From: Vicinamibacteria bacterium
GTDB lineage: Bacteria; Acidobacteriota; Vicinamibacteria; Fen-336
NCBI GenBank assembly: GCA_016934575.1
Contig: JAFGSN010000098.1
Span: forward strand, 1 to 45,120
DNA: 45,120 nucleotides
Direction of reading: 5' to 3'
Made by a program: the position numbers and the translations under genes. Of the stretch, positions 23,242 to 37,823 are shown in pieces. The notes beneath the pieces are model-generated. The model worked only from the letters and a program-made list of their open reading frames with translations, had not been told where the DNA came from and ran no database searches. The stretch's first letter is position 1. The number at the start of each line of letters is the position of its first letter.

Positions 23242-25506
23242 ATGGTGAACGGACGGTTACAGCTCCTCGACGCGCGTCGCTTGGCCGTCAGCGCGACCTT
23301 CGCCGCCGCGATCTTCGGCGGCGCCTTGATCGGAGTGATCCTCGCGCTTGAAAGCGATCTGCCGCAGGTTTCCTCGCTCGAGGACTTTCGTCCCAATACG
23401 ATCACGCAGGTTTTCGCGCGGGACGGCAGCCTCGTCGGACAGTTCGCCATAGAAAGGCGGGTCATCGTCGGCTTCAATGACATCCCGCCCGTCCTGCGCA
23501 ACGCCATCGTCGCAGTCGAGGACGCCGACTTCTGGAAGCATCTCGGCGTCAATCCCTGGACCATTCCCGGCGCCGCGCTCGCCAACTTGCGGAGCGGACG
23601 CATCGCCCGAGGTTTTTCAACGTTGACGATGCAGCTTTCACGCTTGCTTTTCCTGACGCCTGAAAAAACATACGAACGTAAAATCAAGGAAAGCATCCTC
23701 GCCTTTCAGATCGAAAAGCGTTTCACCAAGGAGGAGATCTTCACGCTGTACTGCAATCAGGTGTATTTCGGGCACGGTCGCTACGGCGTCGAAGCCGCCA
23801 GTCAATTCTTTCTCGGCAAATCGGTCCGTGATCTTGATCTTCCCGACGCCGCCTTGCTCGCCGGGCTGATCCAGAATCCGCCGCGACTCTCGCCTGTCGA
23901 GCACCCCGATCGCGCCGTTCAGAGGCGCAACATCGTGCTTGAGCGTATGCAGCAAGAGAAATACATCTCCCAGGACGAAGCGGACCGCGCCAAGCTCGCC
24001 GCCCTCAATCTCCAATTGAAAAAGGAACCTTCCTCGATCGCGCCGCATTTTCTCGAGGAAGTTCGTAGATTCCTTGAAAAGGAATACGGCAGCCAGCGCA
24101 TTTATCAGGGCGGCCTGCGCGTCCACACAACGCTTGACGTCGGGATGCAACGCGCGGCGGTCGCCGCGATGCGAGAAGGACTGAGGCGGCTGGACCGTCA
24201 GGCGCGCGGTTACGTGCCGTGCAGCGCGTCAATCCTTCACAACGGCGATCCGCCGGATCTTCTGGCGCTCGACGACTGGAGCACGTCCTTCGGCGTCGGC
24301 GACGTGGTGAAAGGCGTTGTGCTTCAATCCGAGCGCCATTCCGCCACGGTGAGGATCGGCGAATACCGGGCCCACGTCACGCCCGAGGACGTGGCCTGGG
24401 CCGGGCGACGTCGCGTCGACCTCGTCTTGCCCCGCGGATGCGTCGCTCCTTTTCGTATTCGCGCGCTGAGCGATACATTGACGCGCACCGCGCGAGTCGA
24501 GCTGGAACAAGAACCGCTGATCGAGGGCGCGCTTGTCGCGCTTGACGTTCGGACCGGCGCCATCCGTGCCATGGTCGGCGGCTTCGACTTCGAACGCAGC
24601 AAGTTCAATCGGGCCACGCAAGCGTATCGTCAGGTCGGCTCGGCGTTCAAACCGATTCTCTACACCGCCGCCATCGAGCACGCCGGATGGACTCCAGCCA
24701 GCATCATCATCGACGCCCCGATATCCTTTCCCAACCCTGCGACGAATCAGATCTGGACGCCGCACAATTATGATCGCAATTACCTGGGGCCCATCACGCT
24801 GAGACATGCGATCGAGAAGAGCCGGAATATCCCCGCCATCAAGACGCTGCAGGCCATCGGAGTCGAGGCCGGCATCAGGTATGCGAAAAAGATGGGATTG
24901 AGTCGCGAGATGCCGCCGTATCTTCCCATCGCTATCGGCGCCGGCGAGGCGACTCCACTGGAATTGACGGCCGCGTTCGCCACATACGCCAACCAGGGTT
25001 TGCGAATGGAGCCGTTCATGATCGAGCGAGTCACGGACCAGAGAAACAACGTCATCGAGGAAAGACGTCCGCGTGCCATCGACGCCATTCGCGCCGACAC
25101 CGCCTATCTGATAACGAGCCTTTTACGAGGCGTCGTCGAGCGCGGAACCGCCACGCGCGCACGGTCGCTGAAGCGTCCGATAGCCGGCAAGACGGGGACG
25201 ACAAACGACTGGACGGACGGCTGGTTCGTCGGTTACGAGCCCAGCCTTGCCGCGGGCGTCTGGGTCGGTTTCGACGAACCGACTCACAGCCTTGGACGCG
25301 GACAAGACGGCGCCAGAACGGCCCTGCCGATCTGGATGGATTTCTGGAAGAAAGCCATGCAGAACGAGCCGATCGAGGAATATCCGATTCCGGGCAATAT
25401 CGTGTTCATTCCCGTTGATTCCATGGGTCACCCGGCTCGTCCAGGAGAGCCGGGAGTCTACATGGAGGCTTTCATCGCCGGATCGAAAGCCGCGGGCATG
25501 CTATAA
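23242..25506 (+). CDS. mrcA: bifunctional class A penicillin-binding protein (PBP1A)
   Basis: 754 residues. Signal-anchor helix at about 12-37. GT51 glycosyltransferase domain at about 55-235 with catalytic Glu93 in AVEDADFW and FSTLTMQLSR. An OB-like insert (about 320-420), then the transpeptidase with Ser467 in SAFK, SRN (527-529) and KTGTT (650-654). It polymerises lipid II and cross-links peptidoglycan at the outer face of the inner membrane. Length and the OB insert fit PBP1A of Gram-negative bacteria. It is monocistronic: the upstream neighbour diverges and the downstream neighbour is convergent. Confidence 0.95.
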   Translation: MVNGRLQLLDARRLAVSATFAAAIFGGALIGVILALESDLPQVSSLEDFRPNTITQVFARDGSLVGQFAIERRVIVGFNDIPPVLRNAIVAVEDADFWKHLGVNPWTIPGAALANLRSGRIARGFSTLTMQLSRLLFLTPEKTYERKIKESILAFQIEKRFTKEEIFTLYCNQVYFGHGRYGVEAASQFFLGKSVRDLDLPDAALLAGLIQNPPRLSPVEHPDRAVQRRNIVLERMQQEKYISQDEADRAKLAALNLQLKKEPSSIAPHFLEEVRRFLEKEYGSQRIYQGGLRVHTTLDVGMQRAAVAAMREGLRRLDRQARGYVPCSASILHNGDPPDLLALDDWSTSFGVGDVVKGVVLQSERHSATVRIGEYRAHVTPEDVAWAGRRRVDLVLPRGCVAPFRIRALSDTLTRTARVELEQEPLIEGALVALDVRTGAIRAMVGGFDFERSKFNRATQAYRQVGSAFKPILYTAAIEHAGWTPASIIIDAPISFPNPATNQIWTPHNYDRNYLGPITLRHAIEKSRNIPAIKTLQAIGVEAGIRYAKKMGLSREMPPYLPIAIGAGEATPLELTAAFATYANQGLRMEPFMIERVTDQRNNVIEERRPRAIDAIRADTAYLITSLLRGVVERGTATRARSLKRPIAGKTGTTNDWTDGWFVGYEPSLAAGVWVGFDEPTHSLGRGQDGARTALPIWMDFWKKAMQNEPIEEYPIPGNIVFIPVDSMGHPARPGEPGVYMEAFIAGSKAAGML

Positions 25507-25548
25507 CGCTCCAACCACCTTGTTAGCGGCGCCGAATGGAAAACCATC

Positions 25549-26322
25549 CTATCTCAGACGTGATTGAATTTGCTTCAGGGTCGTGAGCAGGCTCTGTTGC
25601 GTCATGTCCAGGCGTCGCGTGTTGAATTCCGTCGCCTCGCGGCCCTCCAGTGTCTCTCTCGCGCGCGCCATGAGCTTACGGCATGTCTGCAGGAGGATGT
25701 CGTCTGTTTTACCCTTCTCTCTGAGTTGCTCCAATCCTTTCGATATGTCGATGCTGATGCGCTCGATCTCCAGTATTCGCACTCGCAGCTCGGGATCGAG
25801 CGGATACATCACCTCTTCCGGAAGCGGTTCGAAATCCCGCGCCGCTGCCCGCTGAACCGTCTCCATCGCGGCCTTCTCCGCTCTCTGCTGTTTAAGCTCC
25901 ACCCACGCCTGGGAGAACAGAAACGGGTAGACGTTGTTCGCCGCCTCGATCTCCTTCTTGCTCGTCTCGTCCTTTGTCTCGTGGTAGTGACGGATCAGGC
26001 TCTTGATCCGATTGATCTGACGTCGCTCCTTGTCCTCGATGATGTCTCGCGCGATCGCAACCAGTTCTCCGATCTTCCCCTGAATGATCTGGTTATACTC
26101 GTGCGTTCGGCGGTCTTCGAAATCGTAGTCATGACTGTAAATAATCCTCGTATTCGGCTCTCCATAATTGGCGTACACGATCATGTTGACGCGACGGACG
26201 CTGCTTTCGGTGATGCGATCAAGGGTCGGGCCCACGTCTTCGACCTGGATGTGATACGCAGTGCCCGAGTTGGAGCTGTAGTTCTGGTTGGCGCCTCCAA
26301 CACGACAACGATCACGATCCAT
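25549..26322 (-). CDS. helical protein of unknown function beside dnaK
   Basis: 257 residues from the ATG at 26322 (a GTG at 26370 adds 16 residues). An N-terminal, probably beta, segment reads AYHIQVEDVGPTLDRITE and RRVNMIVYANYGEPN. This is followed by charged, largely alpha-helical sequence to the end, with long Arg/Glu/Lys stretches and no Cys clusters, signal peptide or nucleotide-binding motif. AAGGTG lies 9 nt before the ATG. The N-terminal block looks conserved (dense aromatic and glycine positions) while the rest looks like coiled coil. It diverges from dnaK across 366 bp. Confidence 0.55.
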   Translation of the reverse strand: MDRDRCRVGGANQNYSSNSGTAYHIQVEDVGPTLDRITESSVRRVNMIVYANYGEPNTRIIYSHDYDFEDRRTHEYNQIIQGKIGELVAIARDIIEDKERRQINRIKSLIRHYHETKDETSKKEIEAANNVYPFLFSQAWVELKQQRAEKAAMETVQRAAARDFEPLPEEVMYPLDPELRVRILEIERISIDISKGLEQLREKGKTDDILLQTCRKLMARARETLEGREATEFNTRRLDMTQQSLLTTLKQIQSRLR

Positions 26323-26516
26323 CAACTCGCTCACCTTGTATCCTTGCTTGCAGCCTTTCAATGATGGCACATAAAGTCCGCGATTCCCGACGACCTTCGA
26401 TTCTAGCGATCCCTTTCAAAACGGGCAAGGATGACGGAGTCACCGGCGCACCTCGAATCGGGTCAACTATCCTGATGTCTCCTCCACGTATATGAGTCCC
26501 CTTTGATCAATTTTAA

Positions 26517-26529
26517 TGCTTGACAAGCA
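26517..26529. promoter_or_regulatory. palindrome overlapping the dnaK -35 box (candidate operator)
   Basis: TGCTTGACAAGCA is a 6-bp perfect inverted repeat around one base, covering the -35 hexamer. CTTG/CAAG cores are like HspR HAIR half-sites (CTTGAGT-N7-ACTCAAG) but without the 7-bp spacing. Confidence 0.45.
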
Positions 26530-26548
26530 CTAAATATCGGCGTATATT
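26520..26548 (+). promoter_or_regulatory. near-consensus sigma-70 promoter for the dnaK run
   Basis: TTGACA (26520-26525), 17-nt spacer, TATATT (26543-26548). Predicted start near 26555, giving ~135 nt of leader. Confidence 0.8.
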
Positions 26549-26688
26549 CATTACGGGATGTGAAGAATGGCTCGACTCTCGGTGGTGTTAATGATATTTA
26601 CGGCAAGCCAAGACCGAAGTCGGCAACTACAGGCGCCCCTCCAGAGGGCCGTCGAGACGCTGTGGAATCGCAGGGAGGGTTCAAGAAA

Positions 26689-28572
<1,884 letters not shown>

Positions 28573-28622
28573 TCGGCGCGGACCTTGTCGGTCCCCGCAC
28601 GAAGTCTCGAAAGGAGGAGACC

Positions 28623-29084
28623 ATGGCGATCGTAAAGTGGGAACCTTTTCGTGATTGGCTGAGTCTGCAAGAGCGTATGAATCGTCTGTTCGACGAGTCC
28701 TTCCGCGGCGTCTCTCGATCCGCGTCTGAGGACGATTGGGCGTTGGGCGGCTCGTGGGCTCCGGCGGTGGATATCTACGAGCAGGAAGGCAATCTCGTCC
28801 TGAAGGCCGAGTTGCCTGGCGTTGATCCCAAAAGCGTCGACGTCCGGATCGAAAACAACGTCTTGACTCTACGCGGCGAGCGCAAATTCGAGAACGAGAT
28901 CAAGCGCGAGAATTGCCATCGCATCGAACGCGCGTACGGCACTTTCACGCGCTCGTTCACGCTTCCGACCGTCGTCAACCAGGAAAAGATCCAGGCGGAT
29001 TACCAAGACGGCGTTCTCAAAGTCGTTCTGCCCAAACGCGATGAGGCCAAGCCGAAGCAGATCACTATCAACGTCGGCAAGTGA
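28623..29084 (+). CDS. small heat-shock protein Hsp20 (alpha-crystallin family)
   Basis: 153 residues. The N-terminal arm has WEPFRDWLSLQERMNRLFDE. The alpha-crystallin domain at about 45-140 has APAVDIYEQEGNLVLKAELPG and the signature LPGVDPKSVDVRIENN, NVLTLRGER and FTRSFTLP. The C-terminal extension contains ITI, an I-x-I oligomer anchor. It holds unfolding proteins for DnaK/GroEL. It starts 50 nt after dnaK with AAGGAGGAG upstream. Confidence 0.95.
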   Translation: MAIVKWEPFRDWLSLQERMNRLFDESFRGVSRSASEDDWALGGSWAPAVDIYEQEGNLVLKAELPGVDPKSVDVRIENNVLTLRGERKFENEIKRENCHRIERAYGTFTRSFTLPTVVNQEKIQADYQDGVLKVVLPKRDEAKPKQITINVGK

Positions 29085-29102
29085 CGTTAAAAGCACCCGA
29101 AC

Positions 29103-29127
29103 GGCGCCGTCCCAGACAGACGGCGCC
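29103..29127 (+). terminator. GC-rich stem-loop between hsp20 and groES
   Basis: GGCGCCGTC (29103-29111) pairs perfectly with GACGGCGCC (29119-29127), 7-nt loop. No U-tract follows, so it may be an RNA-processing or stabilising stem rather than a full terminator. Confidence 0.45.
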
Positions 29128-29170
29128 GCCAGCCGTAAGAGTCGCTCTGAAACAGAAACAGGAGGAAGGC

Positions 29171-31154
<1,984 letters not shown>

Positions 31155-31167
31155 TCCGTCCACGTTC

Positions 31168-31206
31168 CCGTGACCGATTCCGGACATGTCCCGGAATCGG
31201 TCACGG
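31168..31206 (+). terminator. strong hairpin after groEL
   Basis: A perfect 16-bp stem, CCGTGACCGATTCCGG (31168-31183) with its complement at 31191-31206, 7-nt loop. There is no U-tract, so it could terminate with a factor, or protect the 3' end of the groE message. Confidence 0.65.
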
Positions 31207-31382
31207 ATAGTCGCAAATCGCTTGTGTCGACAATTCGGACATACGCCAGACATATTTGAAGAATTATAATCACAGAGCAAGCGATTCACGAAGCAACCTT
31301 TTCAGCGTCTCAACGTTCTAACTAGTTGGTGAACGAACGGGTTACGACGCATCTTCACTTGAGGGTTCATGTTGACCATAAC

Positions 31383-31391
31383 TGGTATAAT
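31383..31391 (+). promoter_or_regulatory. extended -10 promoter for htrA-dksA-lon
   Basis: TGGTATAAT: TG-N extension plus perfect TATAAT. TTGACC at 31372 is too close (8 nt) to be its -35. Leader to the chosen htrA ATG is ~110 nt. Confidence 0.6.
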
Positions 31392-31506
31392 TCTTGCTAA
31401 AGTGCGCCGCTGGACGAGGAGTTCATCGACAGCGTGCGTTCGCGACGTATATATGGATGACAGCGTTTGGACTCCCCATCTGGAGGCCGGCGTCTCGGAG
31501 GCCGAA

Positions 31507-32970
31507 ATGAATCGACGAACACGCACCTTCGCTTCTCTCATCACCGTCGCGACCGGCGCCATGATCACAATCGGCCTGATCGCGTTTCACTTGCGGAAGC
31601 CCGATGCCGCACAAGCGCAAGCGCCCCCGGCGACGACTTCGCAGAGCGCCTTGCTGGGCATCGAGACGTTCAAAGACATCGCCAAGAAACTCGGCCCTGG
31701 CGTCGCCAACATCAACACCGCCAAGATCATCGAGCGGCGAGCCATCGATCCCTTCTGGAATTTCTTCGGCATGGATCCCTTCTCTCAACAACAGAGTCGG
31801 CCGCAACGCCAGACCGTCACCAACCTGGGTTCAGGGCTCGTCATTTCCTCCGATGGCTACATTCTCACGAACCGACACGTCGTGGATGGCGCCGACGAGA
31901 TTCGCGTCAGTCTGGAGAACGGCAAGAAGGGCTATGACGCCAAGCTGGTGGGCAAGGACGCGAGAACGGACGTCGCTCTCCTCAAGATCGAGCCCAAGGA
32001 TCCTTTGACCGTCTTGCCGCTCGGAGACTCGGACCTCGCGGAAGTCGGCGACTGGGTGATGGCCATCGGCAGCCCGTTCGGACTGGGTAACAGCGTGACT
32101 GTCGGAGTGATTTCATTCAAGGGACGTCCGGTGTATCTCAGGGAAGGCATGTCTATGGACATGCTCCAGACCGACGCCTCGATCAATCCTGGCAATTCCG
32201 GCGGACCGCTCATCAACACGCGCGGGGAGGTGATCGGCATCAATACGCTCATCATCTCCGGCGGCGTCGCGCAATCCGCGGGCGTGGGCTTTGCGGTTCC
32301 CGTCAACGTCGCGAAGCAAATTCTGCCGCAACTCAGGGAAAAGGGACACGTCGTGCGCGGATGGCTCGGCGTCGTCATTCGCGACATGAGCGAGGACTTG
32401 GCGAAGACATACGGCTTGACCGATGTCGTGGGCGCGGTCGTCATGGAAGTAACGTCAGGAAGCCCGGCTGAAGAGGCTGGGATCGAACCCGAAGACGTCG
32501 TTCTACGCGTCGACGGACGTGAAATCCAGGACAGCAGCGGTCTCTCATCCTATATCGCCTTAAAAACGCCGGGAACGACCGTGCGTCTTGACATACATCG
32601 CGGCCGGAACGTGCGATCGGTCACTGTCAAGCTGGGGACATTTCCGGATGAGGACGAAAACGCCTCGGAAGAGGAGAAAGGCAACGCTCGTCTCGGCATG
32701 CGAGTCGAGGAGTTGACCCCTCGACTCGCACAGCGGCTCGATCTGCCTCGGTCGGCGGCGGGTCTCGTCGTCATGGACGTCGAGGCGGGCGGTGCGGCCG
32801 AGAACGCCGGCCTGCGTGCGGGCGATCTCATCGTCAGCGTTAACGGCGTTTCGGTCGAGAACGCCTCGGAATTCGAGCGATTGATCGCGCGTGCGCGTCA
32901 ATCAGGAGTGGCGCGCTTAAGAGTACGCAGAGGCGATGGATATCGGCTGGCGGTCCTGAAGCTTGAATGA
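31507..32970 (+). CDS. htrA: periplasmic HtrA/DegP-type serine protease with two PDZ domains
   Basis: 487 residues from the ATG at 31507, which has GGAGG 5 nt upstream; in-frame ATGs at 31369 and 31453 lack this. Signal-anchor/signal peptide at about 5-25. Protease domain with His124 (LTNRHVVD), Asp155 (RTDVALL) and Ser231 (NPGNSGGP), then PDZ1 (about 285-375) and PDZ2 (about 400-485), both with GLxxxDxIxxVNG-like core strands. DegP/DegQ/MucD-like oligomeric quality control of the envelope. It is likely the first gene of an htrA-dksA-lon transcript. Confidence 0.93.
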   Translation: MNRRTRTFASLITVATGAMITIGLIAFHLRKPDAAQAQAPPATTSQSALLGIETFKDIAKKLGPGVANINTAKIIERRAIDPFWNFFGMDPFSQQQSRPQRQTVTNLGSGLVISSDGYILTNRHVVDGADEIRVSLENGKKGYDAKLVGKDARTDVALLKIEPKDPLTVLPLGDSDLAEVGDWVMAIGSPFGLGNSVTVGVISFKGRPVYLREGMSMDMLQTDASINPGNSGGPLINTRGEVIGINTLIISGGVAQSAGVGFAVPVNVAKQILPQLREKGHVVRGWLGVVIRDMSEDLAKTYGLTDVVGAVVMEVTSGSPAEEAGIEPEDVVLRVDGREIQDSSGLSSYIALKTPGTTVRLDIHRGRNVRSVTVKLGTFPDEDENASEEEKGNARLGMRVEELTPRLAQRLDLPRSAAGLVVMDVEAGGAAENAGLRAGDLIVSVNGVSVENASEFERLIARARQSGVARLRVRRGDGYRLAVLKLE

Positions 32971-33001
32971 TCCAGGGGCGGAAAGCCCCGGGGAGGGAAC
33001 G

Positions 33002-33436
33002 ATGCGAAAAAACCAAAGCCGTCTCAAGGACGAACGCTATATTCTGCTCAAGAGCATGCTGGAGGAGCGAAGAAGCGACATCACAGAAAAGCTGCGTTCA
33101 CTGAGAGAATCCCTCCCCACCGAATCCGGAGAAGTCCGCGACGCCGAAGAACAGAGCGTCGACGACTTCGTGCAGGACGTCGACCTCACGCTCATGCAAA
33201 TGAAGGCCGAAACCTTGCGTAAAATCGACGAGGCCCTCCAGCGTCTGGAGAACGGCACCTATGGATTGTGCACAGAGTGCCGCAAGGAGCTGCCCGCGGC
33301 GCGCTTGAGGGCGCTGCCGTTCGCGGCCCTGTGCCGTGACTGTCAGGCGTTTCAGGAAGAACGCGAGACGGAGTCCCGCGACACACACGACCTCGAGAAC
33401 CGCCTGGGACGGCTGGCGGCTATACCGGCTCGCTGA
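33002..33436 (+). CDS. DksA/TraR-family zinc-finger protein
   Basis: 144 residues from the ATG at 33002 (GGGAGGG just upstream); an earlier in-frame ATG overlaps the htrA stop. A long helical hairpin (about 5-85) is followed by a C4 zinc finger CTEC ... CRDC (about 93-117) as in DksA/TraR. Such proteins enter the RNA polymerase secondary channel and tune stress promoters with ppGpp. The tip lacks the DxxDxA seen in E. coli DksA (here VDDFVQDVD), so it could be a TraR/YocK-like member. Lies 31 nt after htrA and 8 nt before lon. Confidence 0.85.
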   Translation: MRKNQSRLKDERYILLKSMLEERRSDITEKLRSLRESLPTESGEVRDAEEQSVDDFVQDVDLTLMQMKAETLRKIDEALQRLENGTYGLCTECRKELPAARLRALPFAALCRDCQAFQEERETESRDTHDLENRLGRLAAIPAR

Positions 33437-33444
33437 GCGCCAGG

Positions 33445-35892
<2,448 letters not shown>

Positions 35893-35948
35893 CATCATCG
35901 CGGCGTGTATCGGCGTGGATCGATCACCGGTCATATTGATGTGCGCGT

Positions 35949-35973
35949 GGAGCGCCGTGCGTCCCGGCGCTCC
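35949..35973 (+). terminator. candidate stem-loop terminator after lon
   Basis: GGAGCGCCG (35949-35957) pairs with CGGCGCTCC (35965-35973), 7-nt loop, 57 nt after the lon stop. No U-tract. Confidence 0.45.
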
Positions 35974-36109
35974 GTAGAAGGCGCGCCCGAGCCCCGCAGC
36001 GCGCTTCATTGGCGCGCGCGAGTCCCACCCGCGTCGAGACGCGCGCCGCGCATGCTTGCTCAGTCGATGTTTTTGACATCGAAATCCTCTTGGATCACCA
36101 TAATCGAAA

Positions 36110-37798
36110 ATGCAGTGCTCGGCATGTCGACGCACGAACTCCGAGTCGTTTGAAAACTGCAACCACTGCGGCGCGAGCCTGCGCATCGCCTCGCTCGAAG
36201 TGATCCGCGGCGTCCTCCCGGAGCGACTGCATTTCCTCAAACCACGGTCATATTCTCTCGGACGATCTCGTCAGAATGATCTCATCCTCACCGAGCCTTC
36301 GGTTTCCAAGTTTCACGCACAGATTCTTTACGAAGACGACGGCTATTTCATCGAGGATCGCGGCAGCCTCCATGGCGTGCACGTCAACGGCGTGCGCGTC
36401 CAGCGCTCCGAGCTGAGGGCCGGCGCCGAGATACAACTCGGTAACGTCATGCTGCGCTTTACCGCTCTCGGCAAGGAAGGCTCGACCAGCGAGATGGCCG
36501 CCCTGCCGTGGATCGAGCAACAACAATTGCTGCTCTCCATAATCCAGACCATCAACTCATCGCTGGTTCTGAGCGAAGTCCTCGAGCACGTGCTTGAGGC
36601 CGTGATTCGCATCACGCGCGCCGAGCGCGGCTTCCTGCTGCTTGCCGAGGACTCGTCCGAAGCGGAACAATACGAGACGATTGCCGGGCTGAAGCTGCGC
36701 CTTGGCCGTTGCGGCGACGGCTCTCCGATCCTACCCGGTTCCGGCGCGATATCGACGAGCGTCGTGACTCAGTCGATCGCAACCGGAGAGACGGTCGCCA
36801 CCGGCGACGCCTTGTCCGACCCGGCCTGGGCCAAGGCCGAGAACGTCATCGCACGCCACTTGAGGACGATCGTCTGCATCCCGATACTGTCGCCTCGGTT
36901 TGACGCGGAGAGCAGCGGCGCCGACCTCCGTCCCATCGTCACCGGCGCGCTGTATGTCGACAATCAGCGTACCTCGAATCCTTTCAGCGTCGAGAGCCTG
37001 AAAGGCGCCGAGGCTCTGGCCCGTCATGCGGCGCTGGCGATCGAGAATGCCAGGTTTTTCGAGCGAGAAAAGCGCACGATTCTCGAGTTACGCTCCACGC
37101 AGAAACAACTGCTGCAATCGGAGAAACTCGCCACGATCGGGATGATGGCCGCAGGCATCGCCCACGAGCTGAACACCCCCCTTACCTATATTCTCGGGAA
37201 TCTGGAGCTGCTCTTCATGCAGAATCCGGAGCCGGAGCAACGCGAGCTGCTTGATTCGGTATCTCGCGGCACCCAGAGACTGCAGGGTCTCGCTCAAAGC
37301 CTGCTCGCGTTCAGCCGCCCGACGCTCGAGCAGCGCTCGATCGTGTGCGTGAACGAGGTCATCGAACGCTGTCTCGAAATGTGCCGTTATCAGATCGCAA
37401 AGAAATCGATTCGGGTGGAGAGGCGCCTCGCAAGCGACCTCCCCAAGATTAGCATCAATCCGACCCAGATCGAGACCGCCATCATCAACCTGTTGATCAA
37501 CGCCGTCCATGCCATGGATGCCGGAGGATGCCTCACCGCCGAATCGACGCCGTTTAACTCCGGAGTGAGGATCTCCATATCGGATACCGGCAAAGGCGTC
37601 TCGCCGACGATCCGGGACCGTATCTTCGAACCGTTCGTGACATCGAAAACCGAAGGCGAGGGCACCGGTCTCGGACTCTCCACCACCTTGATGGTGATCG
37701 AGCATCACCAGGGCGAGATCAACTTCGTAACGCAGGAAGGCGCGGGAACGACCTTTCGTATCTGGCTGCCGTCGGCTCTCGACGCCACGACGTCATGA
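36110..37798 (+). CDS. zinc-ribbon/FHA/GAF sensor histidine kinase
   Basis: 562 residues, soluble. Order: zinc ribbon with two CxxC pairs (CSAC 3-6, CNHC 17-20), FHA domain (about 45-118; GRSRQNDLI, SVSKFHAQI), GAF domain (about 145-315), HisKA dimerisation helix with His352 in GIAHELNTPL, and HATPase with N-box LLINAVHAM, DTGKGV and GTGLGL. FHA domains bind phospho-Thr, so the kinase may be tuned by a Ser/Thr kinase. No response regulator or receiver domain is nearby: an orphan kinase. No SD site before the ATG, and a TTGACA/CATAAT pair with long 20-nt spacing would make the mRNA nearly leaderless. Confidence 0.92.
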   Translation: MQCSACRRTNSESFENCNHCGASLRIASLEVIRGVLPERLHFLKPRSYSLGRSRQNDLILTEPSVSKFHAQILYEDDGYFIEDRGSLHGVHVNGVRVQRSELRAGAEIQLGNVMLRFTALGKEGSTSEMAALPWIEQQQLLLSIIQTINSSLVLSEVLEHVLEAVIRITRAERGFLLLAEDSSEAEQYETIAGLKLRLGRCGDGSPILPGSGAISTSVVTQSIATGETVATGDALSDPAWAKAENVIARHLRTIVCIPILSPRFDAESSGADLRPIVTGALYVDNQRTSNPFSVESLKGAEALARHAALAIENARFFEREKRTILELRSTQKQLLQSEKLATIGMMAAGIAHELNTPLTYILGNLELLFMQNPEPEQRELLDSVSRGTQRLQGLAQSLLAFSRPTLEQRSIVCVNEVIERCLEMCRYQIAKKSIRVERRLASDLPKISINPTQIETAIINLLINAVHAMDAGGCLTAESTPFNSGVRISISDTGKGVSPTIRDRIFEPFVTSKTEGEGTGLGLSTTLMVIEHHQGEINFVTQEGAGTTFRIWLPSALDATTS

Positions 37799-37823
37799 AC
37801 GCCCGCGACCGTGCCGACCAACC

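Larger units (their letters stand above)
26323..26688. other. intergenic region with dnaK promoter and ~135-nt dnaK leader
   Basis: Divergent gap. It carries the promoter and palindrome at 26517-26548 and a leader with a possible small hairpin (GCCCCTCC / AGGGC near 26635-26650). GGGAGGG at 26673-26679 precedes the dnaK ATG by 9 nt. No CIRCE element and no canonical HAIR site was found. Confidence 0.5.
31155..31506. other. intergenic region between groEL and htrA
   Basis: Holds the stem-loop at 31168-31206, a TATAAT at 31265-31270 without a good -35 box, and the extended -10 promoter at 31383-31391 serving htrA. I see no gene in it. The N-terminal extension an earlier htrA start would give (from 31369) begins upstream of this promoter. 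Confidence 0.5.

Noticed and set aside
26323-26688. CIRCE or canonical HAIR operator upstream of dnaK
   Set aside because: No TTAGCACTC-N9-GAGTGCTAA and no CTTGAGT-N7-ACTCAAG found here or upstream of dnaJ; only the shorter palindrome at 26517.
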